In this document: positions 1-12,246 of the stretch, piece by piece
Position numbering within the stretch: position 1 is the stretch's first letter
Layout of the letters: each line of letters opens with the position of its first letter
Source of the DNA: Sardina pilchardus
Taxonomy: Eukaryota > Chordata > Actinopteri > Clupeiformes > Clupeidae
NCBI RefSeq assembly: GCF_963854185.1
Contig: NC_085012.1
Span: forward strand, 12,593,623 to 12,657,622
DNA: 64,000 nucleotides
Direction of reading: 5' to 3'
Position numbers and translations under genes: made by a program
Notes under the pieces: generated by a model
Told to the model about the DNA's origin: nothing
The model's input: the letters and a program-made list of their open reading frames with translations, nothing else
Databases searched by the model: none

Positions 1-1439
1 ATGCTCATTGCCCGCCCATAGTTTCTTGATACAGAAGTGGTGTGTGCAGCTGCTATTTTGCGTGGCACCATTTTGTTGACAACCTGATGTTAAACTGTGA
101 GAAACTGGTAGCATATAAACTAGTGAGAATATGAGGACGCGAATCAGTAATAATAAATGGAGATCCGCAACACCCACTAAACAGCAGGATATTAACACAC
201 ACATACACACACAAGTGTAAATCTTTCATGTGAACTGCCTGAAATCCAAGCTTGGCTCTGCCTGCCTGTATCAGTTCATATTCTATTACTGAGATATCAG
301 TCTTGAATTGCTCTTCAGAACAACATTTCACTCAGCCAATAATGGATCCCTCAGCCATCAAGTGAGCCAATCAGCAACCACAGGGAATGACGTTACAGTT
401 TCAAAATCAGAAGTGGCAGTGGTAGAGCCATAGACTATAGATAGATGAAGTAATAAAACAGTAGTAGCGACAGGAGCAAATAATAGAATTGCAGCCGGAA
501 CAATGTGTAAATGTGTACACAGTTAAGCTAGATACAGTGTTTCTTTGCTGCCAGTACAGTGTATTATCTATTTGCCTAACCAATCACATTGTTCATGAAT
601 TCTAGACATGACTTGCCTAACCTTAGCAAACTAATGATAAATCGCATCGGCAGTCAGGAAACAATGTATTTAGGCCCACTTTTTCTGTTCATAAATGTAC
701 AAATTCTTCTGACTGCAAATTTTATGTTTGTAGGAGTTGTTTCAACCGTTTACTGTTTGCCACTTTCAATTTCAAAACAAACGTTATCCCCTCTTGCCAC
801 TGGTTGGCCAGGCACCCTGGTGACTGAGGGAAACGTTTGTGCATTGTCAGGTGCCAGACTAGTACAGTATCTCAGTGAAATGAAAATGGACAAAGAAACT
901 TGGCGGACAGGGCCAGACTAGTGTTGTTCACAGACCCTATACACAGTGAGACCAGGCTACTGAAGTCCTCCACACACACATTCTGTGGCTTGACATTTGT
1001 CACAATATGTGAATGTCCACCTTATGGGATGCTGAGTAAGAAAGCTTACAGTATGTAATCACAACTAAACATCATCAGCCACATAATCACAAGCTGAGTG
1101 ATCTTAGCAGAGCTTGGAGTTTTTAGCTAACTGATAGCTCAAACAATCTAAGTGTCGGCATATTGTTTTTATTGATGGTAGTGCAGGGTTTTGTGGGCCT
1201 TTTATTTAGTCTGTATGCAATCTCTGGAAGAATGACTGTCTTGTCAGTATTAAATTCATGCAGCATAAAATGACACGAATATTCAGGCTGAAATTGCGTA
1301 ATGCAGGCTTGTTCAAAAAGCATTTTTCATCATACTTGTTCCCACGATGGCAAGTGTAATGAATCAGAGTTATGCAAACACCTCCCACTCTTATCAAATG
1401 GTGTCACGGTCTGTGTATTTGTGCGTGTATGTGTGGAAG
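1..1439. other. unique AT-rich sequence, no gene seen
   Basis: Open frames are short or lack any family resemblance, including a 110-codon frame at 589-921 that has no recognisable domain. No repeat or RNA gene stands out. Confidence 0.6.
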
Positions 1440-1502
<63 letters not shown>

Positions 1503-1516
1503 TGTGTGTGTGCACG

Positions 1517-1590
<74 letters not shown>

Positions 1591-1687
1591 GTGGTGGTAC
1601 AATAACACTTGTCATGATGGATCCTCCTGCACAGATTTGCTTTGTCAGCACCCCCACACCAACATCAAGGCAAGGAAGGATTGAGCT

Positions 1688-1741
<54 letters not shown>
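1440..1741 (+). repeat. (GT)n compound microsatellite and nearby (CA)n
   Basis: GT runs at 1441-1494 and 1520-1586 are split by a GAGAGAGAG and a GCACGCAT interruption. About 100 bases on, a pure CA run covers 1689-1741. Confidence 0.95.
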
Positions 1742-1743
<2 letters not shown>

Positions 1744-2188
1744 CACTTCATTCACATCGGGACAGGAACAGCTTGAGCGGGGCCCCGGAATATTCCGCAG
1801 TCACTCACAAAGAGAAATTCTTAATAATACATATCACCCTAATAATGAATGGCTTGGGCTGCAGCAGTTGTCTTCGGGGCATAATATCTAATTTCCTCCC
1901 AACGTTTCAGAGCCTTTACTCCGCCCATGTCACCAGCAGTCCATCATTAAACCAGAAAATGCAGGTTTCTATCACTTTTATTTATTTTTCAAATCAATGT
2001 ATAAATCCATGCCAGGGCGTGTTACAGATGAGCTTCAATAAATTACCACTGCTGGGCAAACCCGGAATGTTAAGCACCGCGAGGAGGAGAGGGCCGGGGT
2101 GGGATGGCGAATGGCGGCAGCGGCAGCACCTTAGCGGAGCGCACAAAGGCACCCCTCTGGACAGGCTCGGCCAGATAATCCCCTGTCC

Positions 2189-2245
2189 CTCACACACACG
2201 CATGCATGCATACACATACACACACACACACATATACACACAACA
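2189..2245 (+). repeat. interrupted (CA)n with GCATGCATGCATA
   Basis: Short CA tract with a GCAT tetranucleotide block and a TATA interruption. Confidence 0.85.
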
Positions 2246-3113
2246 CCCCTGCAAAGCCACATATTTAATTATACAGCACTTAAATAATGCACGCTGCATC
2301 CCCTCCCGCCCACTAAAACACTGCGCTTTATGGCGGGGCGGTGTAGCAATACAATGCTGGTGGGACTGGGAGAGCCAGAGATAGACTGACTGACTGGCTG
2401 GCTGGCTGGATGGGGATTTCATTTACGCAGGCCTTGTGAACGCTGTAGTCAGTCTGTAGAGTTTATTGTGACCCAAGCACACCATCAAATGTGAGGACAC
2501 ATTTCACAGTTGCACATGTTTCACACGTTTCACACTTAACAAACATAATGGTCATTTCAAAGACATTCTTTTTATGCACAATTCGAAAAAACGTCGATAC
2601 TTGTCGAGGAGTTGTTTTCTTTTCATAGTGAGGTTTGTGGGAGCCTCTTTGGTTCGCTTGGCTGCCATCAGAGATGTGGAAAGCAGGGAGATGGGGGAAC
2701 AGTAGGAGAAGAGGAGGTCCACAAACACCGATAATGGAATAAACAACGCTGCCACGTTGCATCGTGACTCAAACCCAGAGCCACGCGGGAGGCCCTTTTG
2801 CGCTGACCTGGTTTCATACGTGGCCCTGGCGCAGTACCTGGGCACTGTGATCTCCTGCCATCAGCGGGGGGAATATGTTCCCATCAGGGCCCATAACGTC
2901 AGGGCCCACCTTTTGCGCTTGACACCCTGTGACACACATATGTGGCGAGGCAAGAGTCCCCGACCGCGGCACCGTGGGCTTGAGGGAGATGGCGCCTGAC
3001 GGTCGGTCCGAGGGGGCCGACCCCCTTCTCAGCGCCTCCGCGGCGAGGTGGAACTGACGGAGGAAATGGAGGGGACAAAGACGGGGAGGCCGAGGCACGG
3101 AGTGTTGAAGATG

Positions 3114-3158
3114 GCTGCTGTTGTTGCTGTTGTTGTTGTTGTTGCGGTTATTGTTGTT
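3114..3158 (+). repeat. (TTG/CTG)n trinucleotide repeat
   Basis: GCTGCTGTTGTTGCTG followed by TTG units, next to a short T-run. Confidence 0.85.
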
Positions 3159-3381
3159 TTTCTTTTTTTTATGGTACTTGGAAATATGAAGGGCGGGGTG
3201 GGGGGGTGCTGGAGGGACAGAGGACGAAGAGAGATTGTGACGGTGAGCCGAAACGGAGCGAGCAAACGCAGCTGGTGTGCACACACGCTCCTTCCAGGGT
3301 GTAGATTTATCTTGACAATGGATGTAAATACCCAGCTCGGCTCAGCAGGGCCTGCTCACTCACTGTGTACACGGAGGCCTC

Positions 3382-3383
<2 letters not shown>

Positions 3384-3431
<48 letters not shown>
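3384..3431 (+). repeat. (CA)24 microsatellite
   Basis: Uninterrupted CA tract of about 48 bases. Confidence 0.95.
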
Positions 3432-3435
<4 letters not shown>

Positions 3436-3915
3436 CATACATGCACAAAGCAAGCAGGCAGCAACCACAGAAATCGCTGCTTTGAAATCGCAAAGCATGC
3501 CATGTTCTCACCACAGACTCTCCAGTCCAGAACATTGTGTAAGATCAATAAATAAAGAGTTTGTAAATGAAGGAAATATTACAGTGTTCTACAATGCTAT
3601 TAAATAGAAAATTACATTTTTCAATGCTATTAGATGGTTATTACTTGGTAATTATTAGTGTAATGATGCTGTTACAATTTCAACATTATCAGATAAGACA
3701 TTTAATTTATATAATATATTAGCCCAAGAATCCACATCCAATGTAAATGTGTATGTTCACTGCATATATGATGTCCACACTCCCTGCTTCTTAATCTGAG
3801 AATATGCTTTAGTTGGCACCGTGTGACATTATCATTCACAAAACAGGGAGGAAAAAAACATGTAACTGGATGCTGAAAACTTCATTATATTTTTATCCTA
3901 ACCTTTGACTATCAT

Positions 3916-4314
3916 ATCCTCCTGACTACCAGAGGTTCGTTTTGTCCTCTCTAGAGGACATCTGTAAACTTGAATGTCTCCCAGACCATGCATGCTACTG
4001 AGCCAACTCCTATCGTTCTCTACAGAGGACATTCAGGACTTTTAATTGATACCAAATTTATGGGGGTGGGGTTTTGGGAACTTCCTCTTTTTTTCTTGTA
4101 AAGTCCTGGGTCAAATTGACCCAATTTTCAAGGAAGAAAAGGAGGACGTTCCCAAAGACCCACCCCCATAAATTTGGTATCATGTAAAAGCCCTGGATGT
4201 CCCCTTTAGAGAACAAAAGGAGTTAGCTCAGTAGTATGTATGGTGTGGGAGATATTCCAGTTTAGAAAGGTCCTCTAGAGAGGACAAAAATGAACTGCTG
4301 GTAGTCAGGAGGAT
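3916..4314. mobile_element. 399-bp foldback element with ATCAT target duplication
   Basis: The left end ATCCTCCTGACTACCAG is mirrored exactly at the right end CTGGTAGTCAGGAGGAT. The two arms of roughly 195 bases pair along their whole length at about 80-85% by eye, meeting at the perfect palindrome GGGTCAAATTGACCC near 4110-4124. The 5-mer ATCAT flanks the element on both sides (3911-3915 and 4315-4319), which is the signature of a target-site duplication. Both arms carry TCCTCTCTAGAGGAC, itself a small palindrome. There is no coding capacity; I cannot name the superfamily. Confidence 0.85.
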
Positions 4315-4572
4315 ATCATGGCCCTACCAATCACAAAGGCGAATGATGAAAGAAAACCCATTTAAGAGCCGGAGTGGAGTCAGGCGGCGAGGCTTTTTGC
4401 TTTAATAAAAAATAATAAATAATCCAGTTGTCAGCAGCGGCAAACGCGAAGCAATTTAACGCATCAGTGGTGGTTGCCTATTAATTTGTGTAGAAAGAGA
4501 GGGGGGCCTGGGAGCACAGATTTGAGGGACAACCGGGCTGCATTATGTATCGCTTTGGAAGCAAACAAGCCC

Positions 4573-4590
4573 CACACACACACACACACA

Positions 4591-4647
<57 letters not shown>

Positions 4648-4650
4648 ACA
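4573..4650 (+). repeat. (CA)n microsatellite
   Basis: About 78 bases of CA with one TA and one AA interruption, followed by a T-run. Confidence 0.95.
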
Positions 4651-5646
4651 TGCATGCACACGTTTTTTTTTTTAATTATAGGGCCGTTTCCCACAATGTA
4701 AATGCTAGCATGGGAGAAGTATATTACGGTGAATTAATAAAAGGCTCAGAGATAGAGGCCCATATGTGCGTGTCCTTGGGGTGTAGCATCAATAATGCTA
4801 GCCCCGAGGCGTGTTTTGTTCAGTGCTGTTCCTATGCATGCATTTGAGATCCGTGTACGCAGTAATTGGGTACAAAACATCTGACCCTCCTCCCCACCGC
4901 CAGTCCACCCCCACCACCACCTCACCAACCCCCCCTCCACCCTCCCCTCCCAAAGAGGATGCGTCGGGACGCTGAAGCCGAGCGGGTTGGGTCCCTGGTA
5001 TTGCTGGAGTGGAGCCAAGAGCACTAAATCCAGTGGCGTTTGGATGGGAACCAGAGCTGCTCCCAGGCGTCTGAGGTGATGATGCATGTTTTGGCTGCGC
5101 TGGCTGGGATGGAGCTAGCGGTTGTCTGGGGGCCGAGGCAGAGATGGAGGGGACCTCTGCTCGGTTATAGTGCAGATAGAGACAGCTGCTAGGCCTATAC
5201 GTTTACAGCCCTGTAACCAAACTAAGCAGGCAGCACAGATCAGTTGGAACAAACGGGCTTCCGGCCAAGACTACACCAGTGTATCGTGGCGGTAATAGCC
5301 TTGGCTTTGTACTGGTGTCATACTGAGATAGATGATGAAAGAAACACCATGCAAGTTTCACAAAGTTTTGATTCATCGTCTGTTGCCATCCAATTAAGCT
5401 GACTGTGTGAAATAATACAGTTTGATTCAATGAGTTTTTGGTCCTTCTGTCAACATCACAGAACAGGTGAGTTGGGTTAATGGCACATACCAGCCAGGTG
5501 TGTGCTCCTACCATTCTGATGGCTCAGAGAAGCAGTCCCCTATCACTCCCCTCACTGGTTGAATGGGAAAGCTGAGTGAATAGGTACACTACGAACACCT
5601 TTTCCTCTGCAAAGTTGGCCAGTCTTCTCCTGTTCTGCACTGCTGT
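4651..5646. other. unique sequence, no gene seen
   Basis: Contains a C-rich stretch near 4885-4950 and otherwise unremarkable unique sequence. Confidence 0.55.
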
Positions 5647-6190
5647 CATACATACAGTACATCATATCATATTGTTCTATGTCTGTCCTGTTTTAGAGAA
5701 GAGGATATACTGTACATTCAGAGTCTATCTGGCTTCTCTATCATGTCTCATCAAACTCTAAGATATTGCTAAATTATACAAATATATTGTTTACATAAAT
5801 ATAGGTGCACTGTAGCTGAACAAGTTCATGAAAAGTGTATGAAATATAATGAATATATCATTCTTCAGAGTATAACAATCTCAGTTCAATAAAACATCAG
5901 CTGAGGAGTCTAAATACACCACTTAACATACATACACCATATTATTCTCTGTCCTGTGTTACTGAAGATAATAGAGAGGACAAACAGAAGTCAAGAGCTC
6001 TCCATTCTTCATCAAGTGAAGATATTGTTAACTTATACAATCATATTGTTTAAATAGGTGCTTAATATTTTATGCTCAACAGCATTGTAGTTGAACAATT
6101 TAATTTAGATATGAATAATATACATAAATAATTTTTTTGATCATCTCAGTTCTCAGAAAACATCAAACTGCCAATTAAATCAGACATCAA
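5647..6190 (+). repeat. diverged 280-bp tandem duplication
   Basis: Unit 1 begins CATACATACAGTAC at 5647 and unit 2 begins CATACATACACC at 5927, a 280-base period. Matching landmarks follow in the same order: TCTGTCCTGTTTTA/TCTGTCCTGTGTTA, AGATATTGCTAA/AGATATTGTTAA, TATATTGTTTA/CATATTGTTTA, ATAGGTGC, TGTAGCTGAACAA/TGTAGTTGAACAA, ATCTCAGTTC and AAACATCA. Divergence is substantial, so the event is old. It is AT-rich with no coding capacity. Confidence 0.75.
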
Positions 6191-6544
6191 AGTAGAATAG
6201 AGAAAATAATAGTGTATCATAATAGTATCTCAGTCTTAGTCTGTTTTGCTCCGTTTATGGGACACAAACAGAAACACAGTCAGAATTTCAAAACCACCAT
6301 TATTATCATCTATTCTCAATTTTCAACAACATATGGAATAGACAGCGAGAGAAAATGTTGCCCAAGGACCTCTGAAGAACTGCTTGAGAAGTAGGGCACC
6401 TCTAGCCTCTCTCGTCTCCTATATTATCTATGAATGTCAAGTGTAATTAGTGCAATTATACAAAACATCGTTTTCATCACCACTATGGCTATCTTTTTTT
6501 TGTCACAAAAGGCTTTGCTGGATCGGTTGGTGTGCTGTTTTTCC

Positions 6545-6612
6545 TCCCTCTCTTTCCCTCCCCCCCCCCCCTCTCTCTTTCTCTCTCTCTTTCTCTCTGC
6601 TCCCTCTTTCAG
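6545..6612 (+). repeat. poly(C) and (CT)n tract
   Basis: A run of about 12 C (6560-6571) followed by CT/TTTCT repeats. Confidence 0.85.
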
Positions 6613-7529
6613 AGGGAAAATCTGCCCTATAGACATAATATGTCTGTGTTTTCCTGCAATTAATTAATGGATCCCCAGCTAGTTAGCGGTAGCATTTGTT
6701 TCGCGATCGCGACAGAGGAAGGGCAAAGGGTTGGAGCAAGGCTCGTCTCCAGTGCTGCAGGCCTTTAGCAGCGAGCCTCTGGATTTGGACTATTTTTAAC
6801 AAAATCCTTTTAAGGATAGATAAATCTGATTTTATGCAAGAAAAATCTCCTGGGTTTCAATTAACTGGAGGTCACGCTACTGATCTATCAGAAAAGTGAA
6901 GAAAGAGAAGATGAAGAAAGAGAGAGAGAGAAGAGGGAAGAGAGTGAAAGAAGAGGATATTCTTTTAATTAATTGGGTCTAATTAAACATTTGTGAAATG
7001 CGTTTACAGAACTGTATTTTTTTTTTTTTTTTTTGGAGAACTTGCATGTCACCCCACTTTTAACTGAACTTGGGCTTATTCACCATGAAGAAAAGTGTTC
7101 GCCAAAATACAGTACAAGGCCACACTCACTAGAGCCGAAAGTTTCTATTTTTCTACAAAAAAGCACACAAAAGAACTTCCAGAACTTACTGCTATTGGCC
7201 TATAGTTTAGTTTCAACTCCATCTCTCAATGTTCACACACAAAACGGTGGCAGTCAAACACATTTTAAGCAATTTAGAACTCCTGATCTGTGGTGACATT
7301 TGAGGAAGGCCCAACAGGGTCTGTTAATTCAACCCGCCCCATGGTGAAATCAAATTTACCATAATCACACACGGCAGCGCCAGACTGGCAATAGGCCTGA
7401 GTCATATGCCAGTCAGAGAGTTCGGAGCAGGGGGGAATTTGAAGGCGATTAGGGAATGTTTGGTCAAAATACGCAGCGTGATGTGTGGCTTGCTTTCATG
7501 TGCACCGCCCGCATAGACTGCACAGTGCT

Positions 7530-7582
7530 TTCTCTCTCTCTCTCTGTCTCTCTCTCGCTCTCTCTCTCGCTCTCTCTCTCTC
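7530..7582 (+). repeat. (CT)n microsatellite with CG interruptions
   Basis: CT repeats with TCTCTCGCTC interruptions. Confidence 0.9.
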
Positions 7583-7852
7583 ATTGTAATGCTACCCACA
7601 GGGCAACTCTAATGTGAAGTTGAACTCAGGTTAGAGTCGCTTTTACGCCGCCTCACTAGAAGCGAAAAGCTGACATTTTTCATGTTCCGTCCCCAGAGAA
7701 GGGCCGGCCGAGTGAATTACCCCGTGTGCTTCTCGCCCAGGAATAAAGAATAGCAGGTAATGGGAGGCAGGGAAAATGGCCGGGATGGGGTGCAGGCGAG
7801 TTTTTCTCCACCACTCGTGTATACGTGCGTGTCTGCGTGCGGCCGTACTTGT

Positions 7853-7864
7853 GCGTGTGTGTGT

Positions 7865-7914
<50 letters not shown>
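7853..7914 (+). repeat. (GT)n microsatellite
   Basis: About 62 bases with a single TA interruption. Confidence 0.95.
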
Positions 7915-7917
<3 letters not shown>

Positions 7918-8061
7918 CGCCTTCTCAGGGCCAGCCAAACGTGGCAGGAGCGCCACAGACAGGAGACCATAAGTCCTGATTAATTGAACAGGTTGAGGGG
8001 TGTGAGCGATGGTGATTGCATTACCTTTCATTATCTACCCCCTACACCTCCCTCCCTCACT

Positions 8062-8078
8062 CCCCCCCCCCCCCCCCC
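8062..8078 (+). repeat. poly(C) run of 17
   Basis: Uninterrupted C homopolymer. Confidence 0.9.
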
Positions 8079-8243
8079 AATCCGCTGGATAGATAGTACC
8101 GGCACAGAGAGCGAGTGTGTGAGGTGGGGGTGTAAGGTGGGGGAGGAACGACCTTGGCTACTCTCTGCTTCTGAGTGCGACAATGTGACCTGCCTGCTTA
8201 TCGAGGCAGAGATCGGCTGCTAATCTTTTACACCACTCTCTAA

Positions 8244-8254
8244 TCTCTCTCTCT

Positions 8255-8291
<37 letters not shown>

Positions 8292-8327
8292 ATACTCTCT
8301 TTCAATCCCCCTCCCTCTCTAAATGTG

Positions 8328-8358
<31 letters not shown>

Positions 8359-8467
8359 GCTACCCCTCCTCCTCACTAGAAGGTTGTCATTTCTGACTCC
8401 TACATGCTCTAAGCAGCCCCTGCATTCTGCTGCTGAGGCAATACTGGCCAAGGCAAATGCCTCTCTC

Positions 8468-8515
<48 letters not shown>

Positions 8516-8571
8516 ACACACATACACATACACACACATACAGACACGCACACACGCACATAGACACACAC
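8244..8571 (+). repeat. (CT)n belt followed by (CA)n
   Basis: CT tracts at 8244-8358 broken by short unique stretches, then CA repeats at 8470-8571 with TA and GACACG interruptions. Confidence 0.9.
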
Positions 8572-8781
8572 TAATTAGATCAGCGCTCTCTTCAATAGCA
8601 TAATCATGCGCATCTGGGCCTCGCAATTACTTAATAAGATATATTAACATATTCCTGGCAGGAGAGACAGGGGGAGGCCGATCGTAGGAGACAAATTATC
8701 CAAATTAATTTCTAATTTAAAATCCTATGCCTTTTATTATAAGCTGTGGGCGCCCCTTGGTATAAAAATGAAGGCAGGGGA

Positions 8782-8788
8782 AGAGAGA

Positions 8789-8843
<55 letters not shown>
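8782..8843 (+). repeat. (GA)n microsatellite
   Basis: About 62 bases of GA with GGGA and GGAG interruptions. Confidence 0.95.
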
Positions 8844-9339
8844 AGTCAAGGATATACAGGGAGTCCTTAATGATTCAGGCTGGTTTCTGCCCACAGACCA
8901 AATGAATAAACAGCAGCACGAGGGCCCAGGACGGAATTAACGGTCCATGGCTGGATGAGCAGAAGATCTCCGCGCGGGCATGCGAAGGAGCGAGCTCGGG
9001 CGAAAATTACCGATTCCAAGACATGGGAGGGGAAATATCTCCCCAATTAGGGCTCGCAAATTTGTACAATAATACGCTTTTATGCACTTTGCTTGTGTTT
9101 TGCCACGAGTGGTGAGCTACGGGGGTTGTTCTATAGGTCAATCTTTGAAGGAAATTGTAGTTATTGGGTCCTCGGAGCTCCTCGCCGCTCCTGGGGAGAG
9201 GGGAGAGTTAAGAACATGGCCTTCTACCACCCAGCGAAATGAGGACGATGGCGACCGGGGGATGGAGCTGGCTTCGCCTCCATCTGTGTGGAGGAGAATC
9301 GGTTGGGAGGGGAGTCCTCTCATTTGAATAGATGATGCC

Positions 9340-10498
9340 AATTACACGGGCTGCTGCAACTTTCCTCTCTAAAAGAATCATTTTAGTTTTTATGTGCTGC
9401 GGTCAAGAAGCTCAGAGAGAGTGAGAGAGAGAGATGCTTTGTCTCACTATCGCCATCATATAGGACTCACACACCTAAACATAACATCATTCAACCATAC
9501 TCATATACAGTACTGCTTTACAAACATCGGATGCGTTTTAAGAGCAGTGGTCTAGTTTGTGTATATAGCCAGATGGTAAAGTCATATGAATTGGCTTTTT
9601 GATTCGTACATACATCTGAAGTTAAACACTCTGCTGAAGCACTCACAATGGGCTCTTCTTATTCAATTAGAACATGAAAAGGCGCCTGGACCCCTACTGA
9701 TCCGAGGCGCTGCATAAATAGAGCTAATGGGGTCACTCCCCTCTCGCTTTCTCCGTGTGGCCTTCTCAATTTTCACTTCACTTCATCTCACAGAGGGACT
9801 CTTGACAACAACACACCAAACGATCACAGCCCCCTCTATTCACTTTGAGCCTAATTGCGACAAAATAACCATAAAATATATCATAGTCGAGGTGATTTGG
9901 ATGTAATTAGCTAATACTTCACAGCTAATAATTTGACAATGAGAAACACAATGGACCTTAAACAGCCCTGATGAAATTCGATTAGTGGATGTAATGTATG
10001 TTTATGTGTGTGAAACAGGAAAATGATCGAAGCCATTTGCTCATGCCAGAGTATGTTTAAATTTGAACTGTATCTCAGTCAGCATTGAGATAGTTACATA
10101 ATACATAATAATAGGCAAGTCCAAAGAGTAGACCCCAGATCTGGTTTATTAATGAATAAAAATAAACACTCTACACCATTATTTCGATTCGGCTGTTGAC
10201 CCTATGAACACGTCTAGTCATTTAATGAAATGCGAAACCAGCCAAGTTCACATTTGCTACATTTGACGTCCATGTCCAAATAATGGGATGTTCAAATGGC
10301 CCATGGCACCATTTACACTGATTCACCATTATTTTAATATTTACCCCACGAAAAGTAAACACACCAATCAACAAGCCCCCTCATCAATGCCTTCTGCAAC
10401 CATATGGCCTCCATTTTTGCTAGTTATTGTTTGTTTTTCAGCGGTTAGCCTAGCGTCTCCGCTCCTGGCCGACTTGAAGCAGTCTTTCGGAGCCTAGC
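9340..10498. other. repeat-poor, ATTA-rich block; candidate regulatory sequence
   Basis: Except for a short GA tract near 9417 there is no low-complexity sequence. The part 9650-9975 has many homeodomain-type cores (CAATTAG, GCTAATGG, TAATTAGCTAATAC, GCTAATAATTTG, CGATTAG). This composition is common in developmental enhancers, but no conservation can be measured here. Confidence 0.35.
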
Positions 10499-10515
10499 GT
10501 GTGTGTGCGCGTGTG

Positions 10516-10565
<50 letters not shown>

Positions 10566-10586
10566 TGTGTGTGTGTGTGTGTGTGT
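10499..10586 (+). repeat. (GT)n microsatellite
   Basis: About 88 bases of GT with CGC, CC and TC interruptions. Confidence 0.95.
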
Positions 10587-10775
10587 ACGGCGTGGTGTGT
10601 TTTTTGAGGGAGAGCGCACAGGCAGCTCGGTAATTAACGGTGGAGGATATTCTATAGATGTGCTGGCCTCATTAGTGCCTCTCTACCCGCAGGTGCTCAC
10701 CACAGCCTCCTAATGAGATGCATATTGTAACGAGGGGGACTGTGACCGCCTGGGTTTTACCTCAGACTGGAAGGA

Positions 10776-10856
10776 GGGGGGGTGGTAAAGGCTTAAAAGA
10801 AGCGGGGGGTGGGGGGGGGGCTGTGAGGGGAGATGGGGGGGGGTGTGGGGGTGGCA
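10776..10856 (+). repeat. G-rich low-complexity tract
   Basis: Several G runs of 6-10 bases within 80 bases, capable in principle of G-quadruplex formation on the + strand. Confidence 0.7.
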
Positions 10857-11145
10857 TTGCATGAATACGCTTAGCCCACTGGTACCTTGTTATTGTCTGA
10901 TATTTTTAAACAAAAGCTTAGAGAGTCCGTGCCTCTGCTCTTTCTTGAACACTATGCAAAATCGAAAAAGAAACAAAGAAACAAACAAAGAAACAAACAA
11001 ACAAAACAAGACAAACCCTACATCAAGACTTTCATAAACCAAGTGACATATTAGGAGCACATATTAGGTGCAGAGAATAATGTCTTGTCTACTGTTTAAC
11101 ACTGAAAACCAGAGAAACAGCAGAGTTTAGGAGGAGGGAACCAGA

Positions 11146-11177
11146 CATAAAGAGAGAGGGAGAGACAGATCTATCAT

Positions 11178-11251
<74 letters not shown>

Positions 11252-11470
11252 AATGAGGGAGGGCATAGACAGATCTATCATAAGGAAGAGAAAGAACGAA
11301 TACAGAGAGAGAGAGTGGCAAGAGAGAGGGCAGAGACATATATATCATAAAGAAGTGATGAAGAAACCCAGAGAGAGGGAGAGATGAAGAGAGAGAAGAG
11401 AGTGGAGAAGATTGAAAGAGAGAGACAGAGAGAGAGAGGGAGAGACAGAGAGAGAGAGAGAGAGAGAGGG
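11146..11470 (+). repeat. GA microsatellite with embedded ACAGATCTATCATA units
   Basis: A pure GA run of about 68 bases (11182-11249) lies inside a longer purine-rich array. The motif ACAGATCTATCATA occurs at 11165 and 11269, and a degenerate form ACATATATATCATA at 11336, each followed by GGAAGAGA-like sequence, so the array grew by duplication of a composite unit. Confidence 0.8.
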
Positions 11471-12204
11471 AAAGGAAGACGGAGGCGCTTATGGTAGAGA
11501 GGACAGAGAGCTCGCCCAGTGACACGGGCGATATGATATTCATCACGTGCAGGCCTCATATCTCAGTGTGGCCGCGAGAGCGTCCTCCCTGGGGGCAGAG
11601 GCAGTGTGAGAGCCCCAGCCTGTCACGGCCAGTCACACAGGTATATTGTGAAATGATTTAATGCGATAATAACCTCCACTTTGCCAGATAGATGATGTTT
11701 CCTCGTGGCGGCCGATGCTTAATGAATGATACATTAGTAAACACTCCCGAAAACGTTATTAGAGACCGACTCGCCCGGAAAAACAGGGGAGCGAGCGTGA
11801 AAAAAGATGAGTACGCAAATGTGTCTTTCGTGGCCCCCTCATTCGTTCGTTTCCCCCTCTCATCTCTCTCTCTCCCCTCCTGACTTTTTTTTCTCTCCCT
11901 CTGTAGCTCTGAATAAAAGATGAAAGAAAGGGGGAGAGAAAGAGAGGGAGAGAGGGATGGGAGGAAGGTTACGCGTGGTATTTTACGCTCCGGAGTGATA
12001 TGTGTACAGTGCGTCTAGCTGGGGGAATTTGCACGTTGCATTTAAAGAGGCTTTAAATGGCTCTGGAGATATCTCCGCAGAAATCAAAAGTGAACGGTGA
12101 CAAGCACTCGCTAAACAAATAGGCACTGACTGTCACTTTCTAAACAAAGTAGCTCTAAGCCTTTCTGATTTATCAGACAGCATGTTACATCCCACCGAGT
12201 ATCA

Positions 12205-12246
12205 TCACACAACACACACACACACACACACATACACACACACACA
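12205..12246 (+). repeat. (CA)n microsatellite
   Basis: About 42 bases of CA with one AA and one TA interruption. Confidence 0.9.

Noticed and set aside
589..921. 110-codon frame near the left end
   Set aside because: No family resemblance, no upstream promoter or splice context; consistent with chance in unique sequence.
1347..2384. 345-codon open frame on the + strand
   Set aside because: Its protein is mostly Cys-Val and Thr-His dipeptides from GT and CA repeats joined through unrelated sequence; no domain or splice signals.
2552..2845. 97-codon minus-strand frame containing GLPRGSGFESRCNVA
   Set aside because: Looks like random translation of a GC-rich stretch; no tRNA-like A and B boxes that would mark a SINE, and no known domain.
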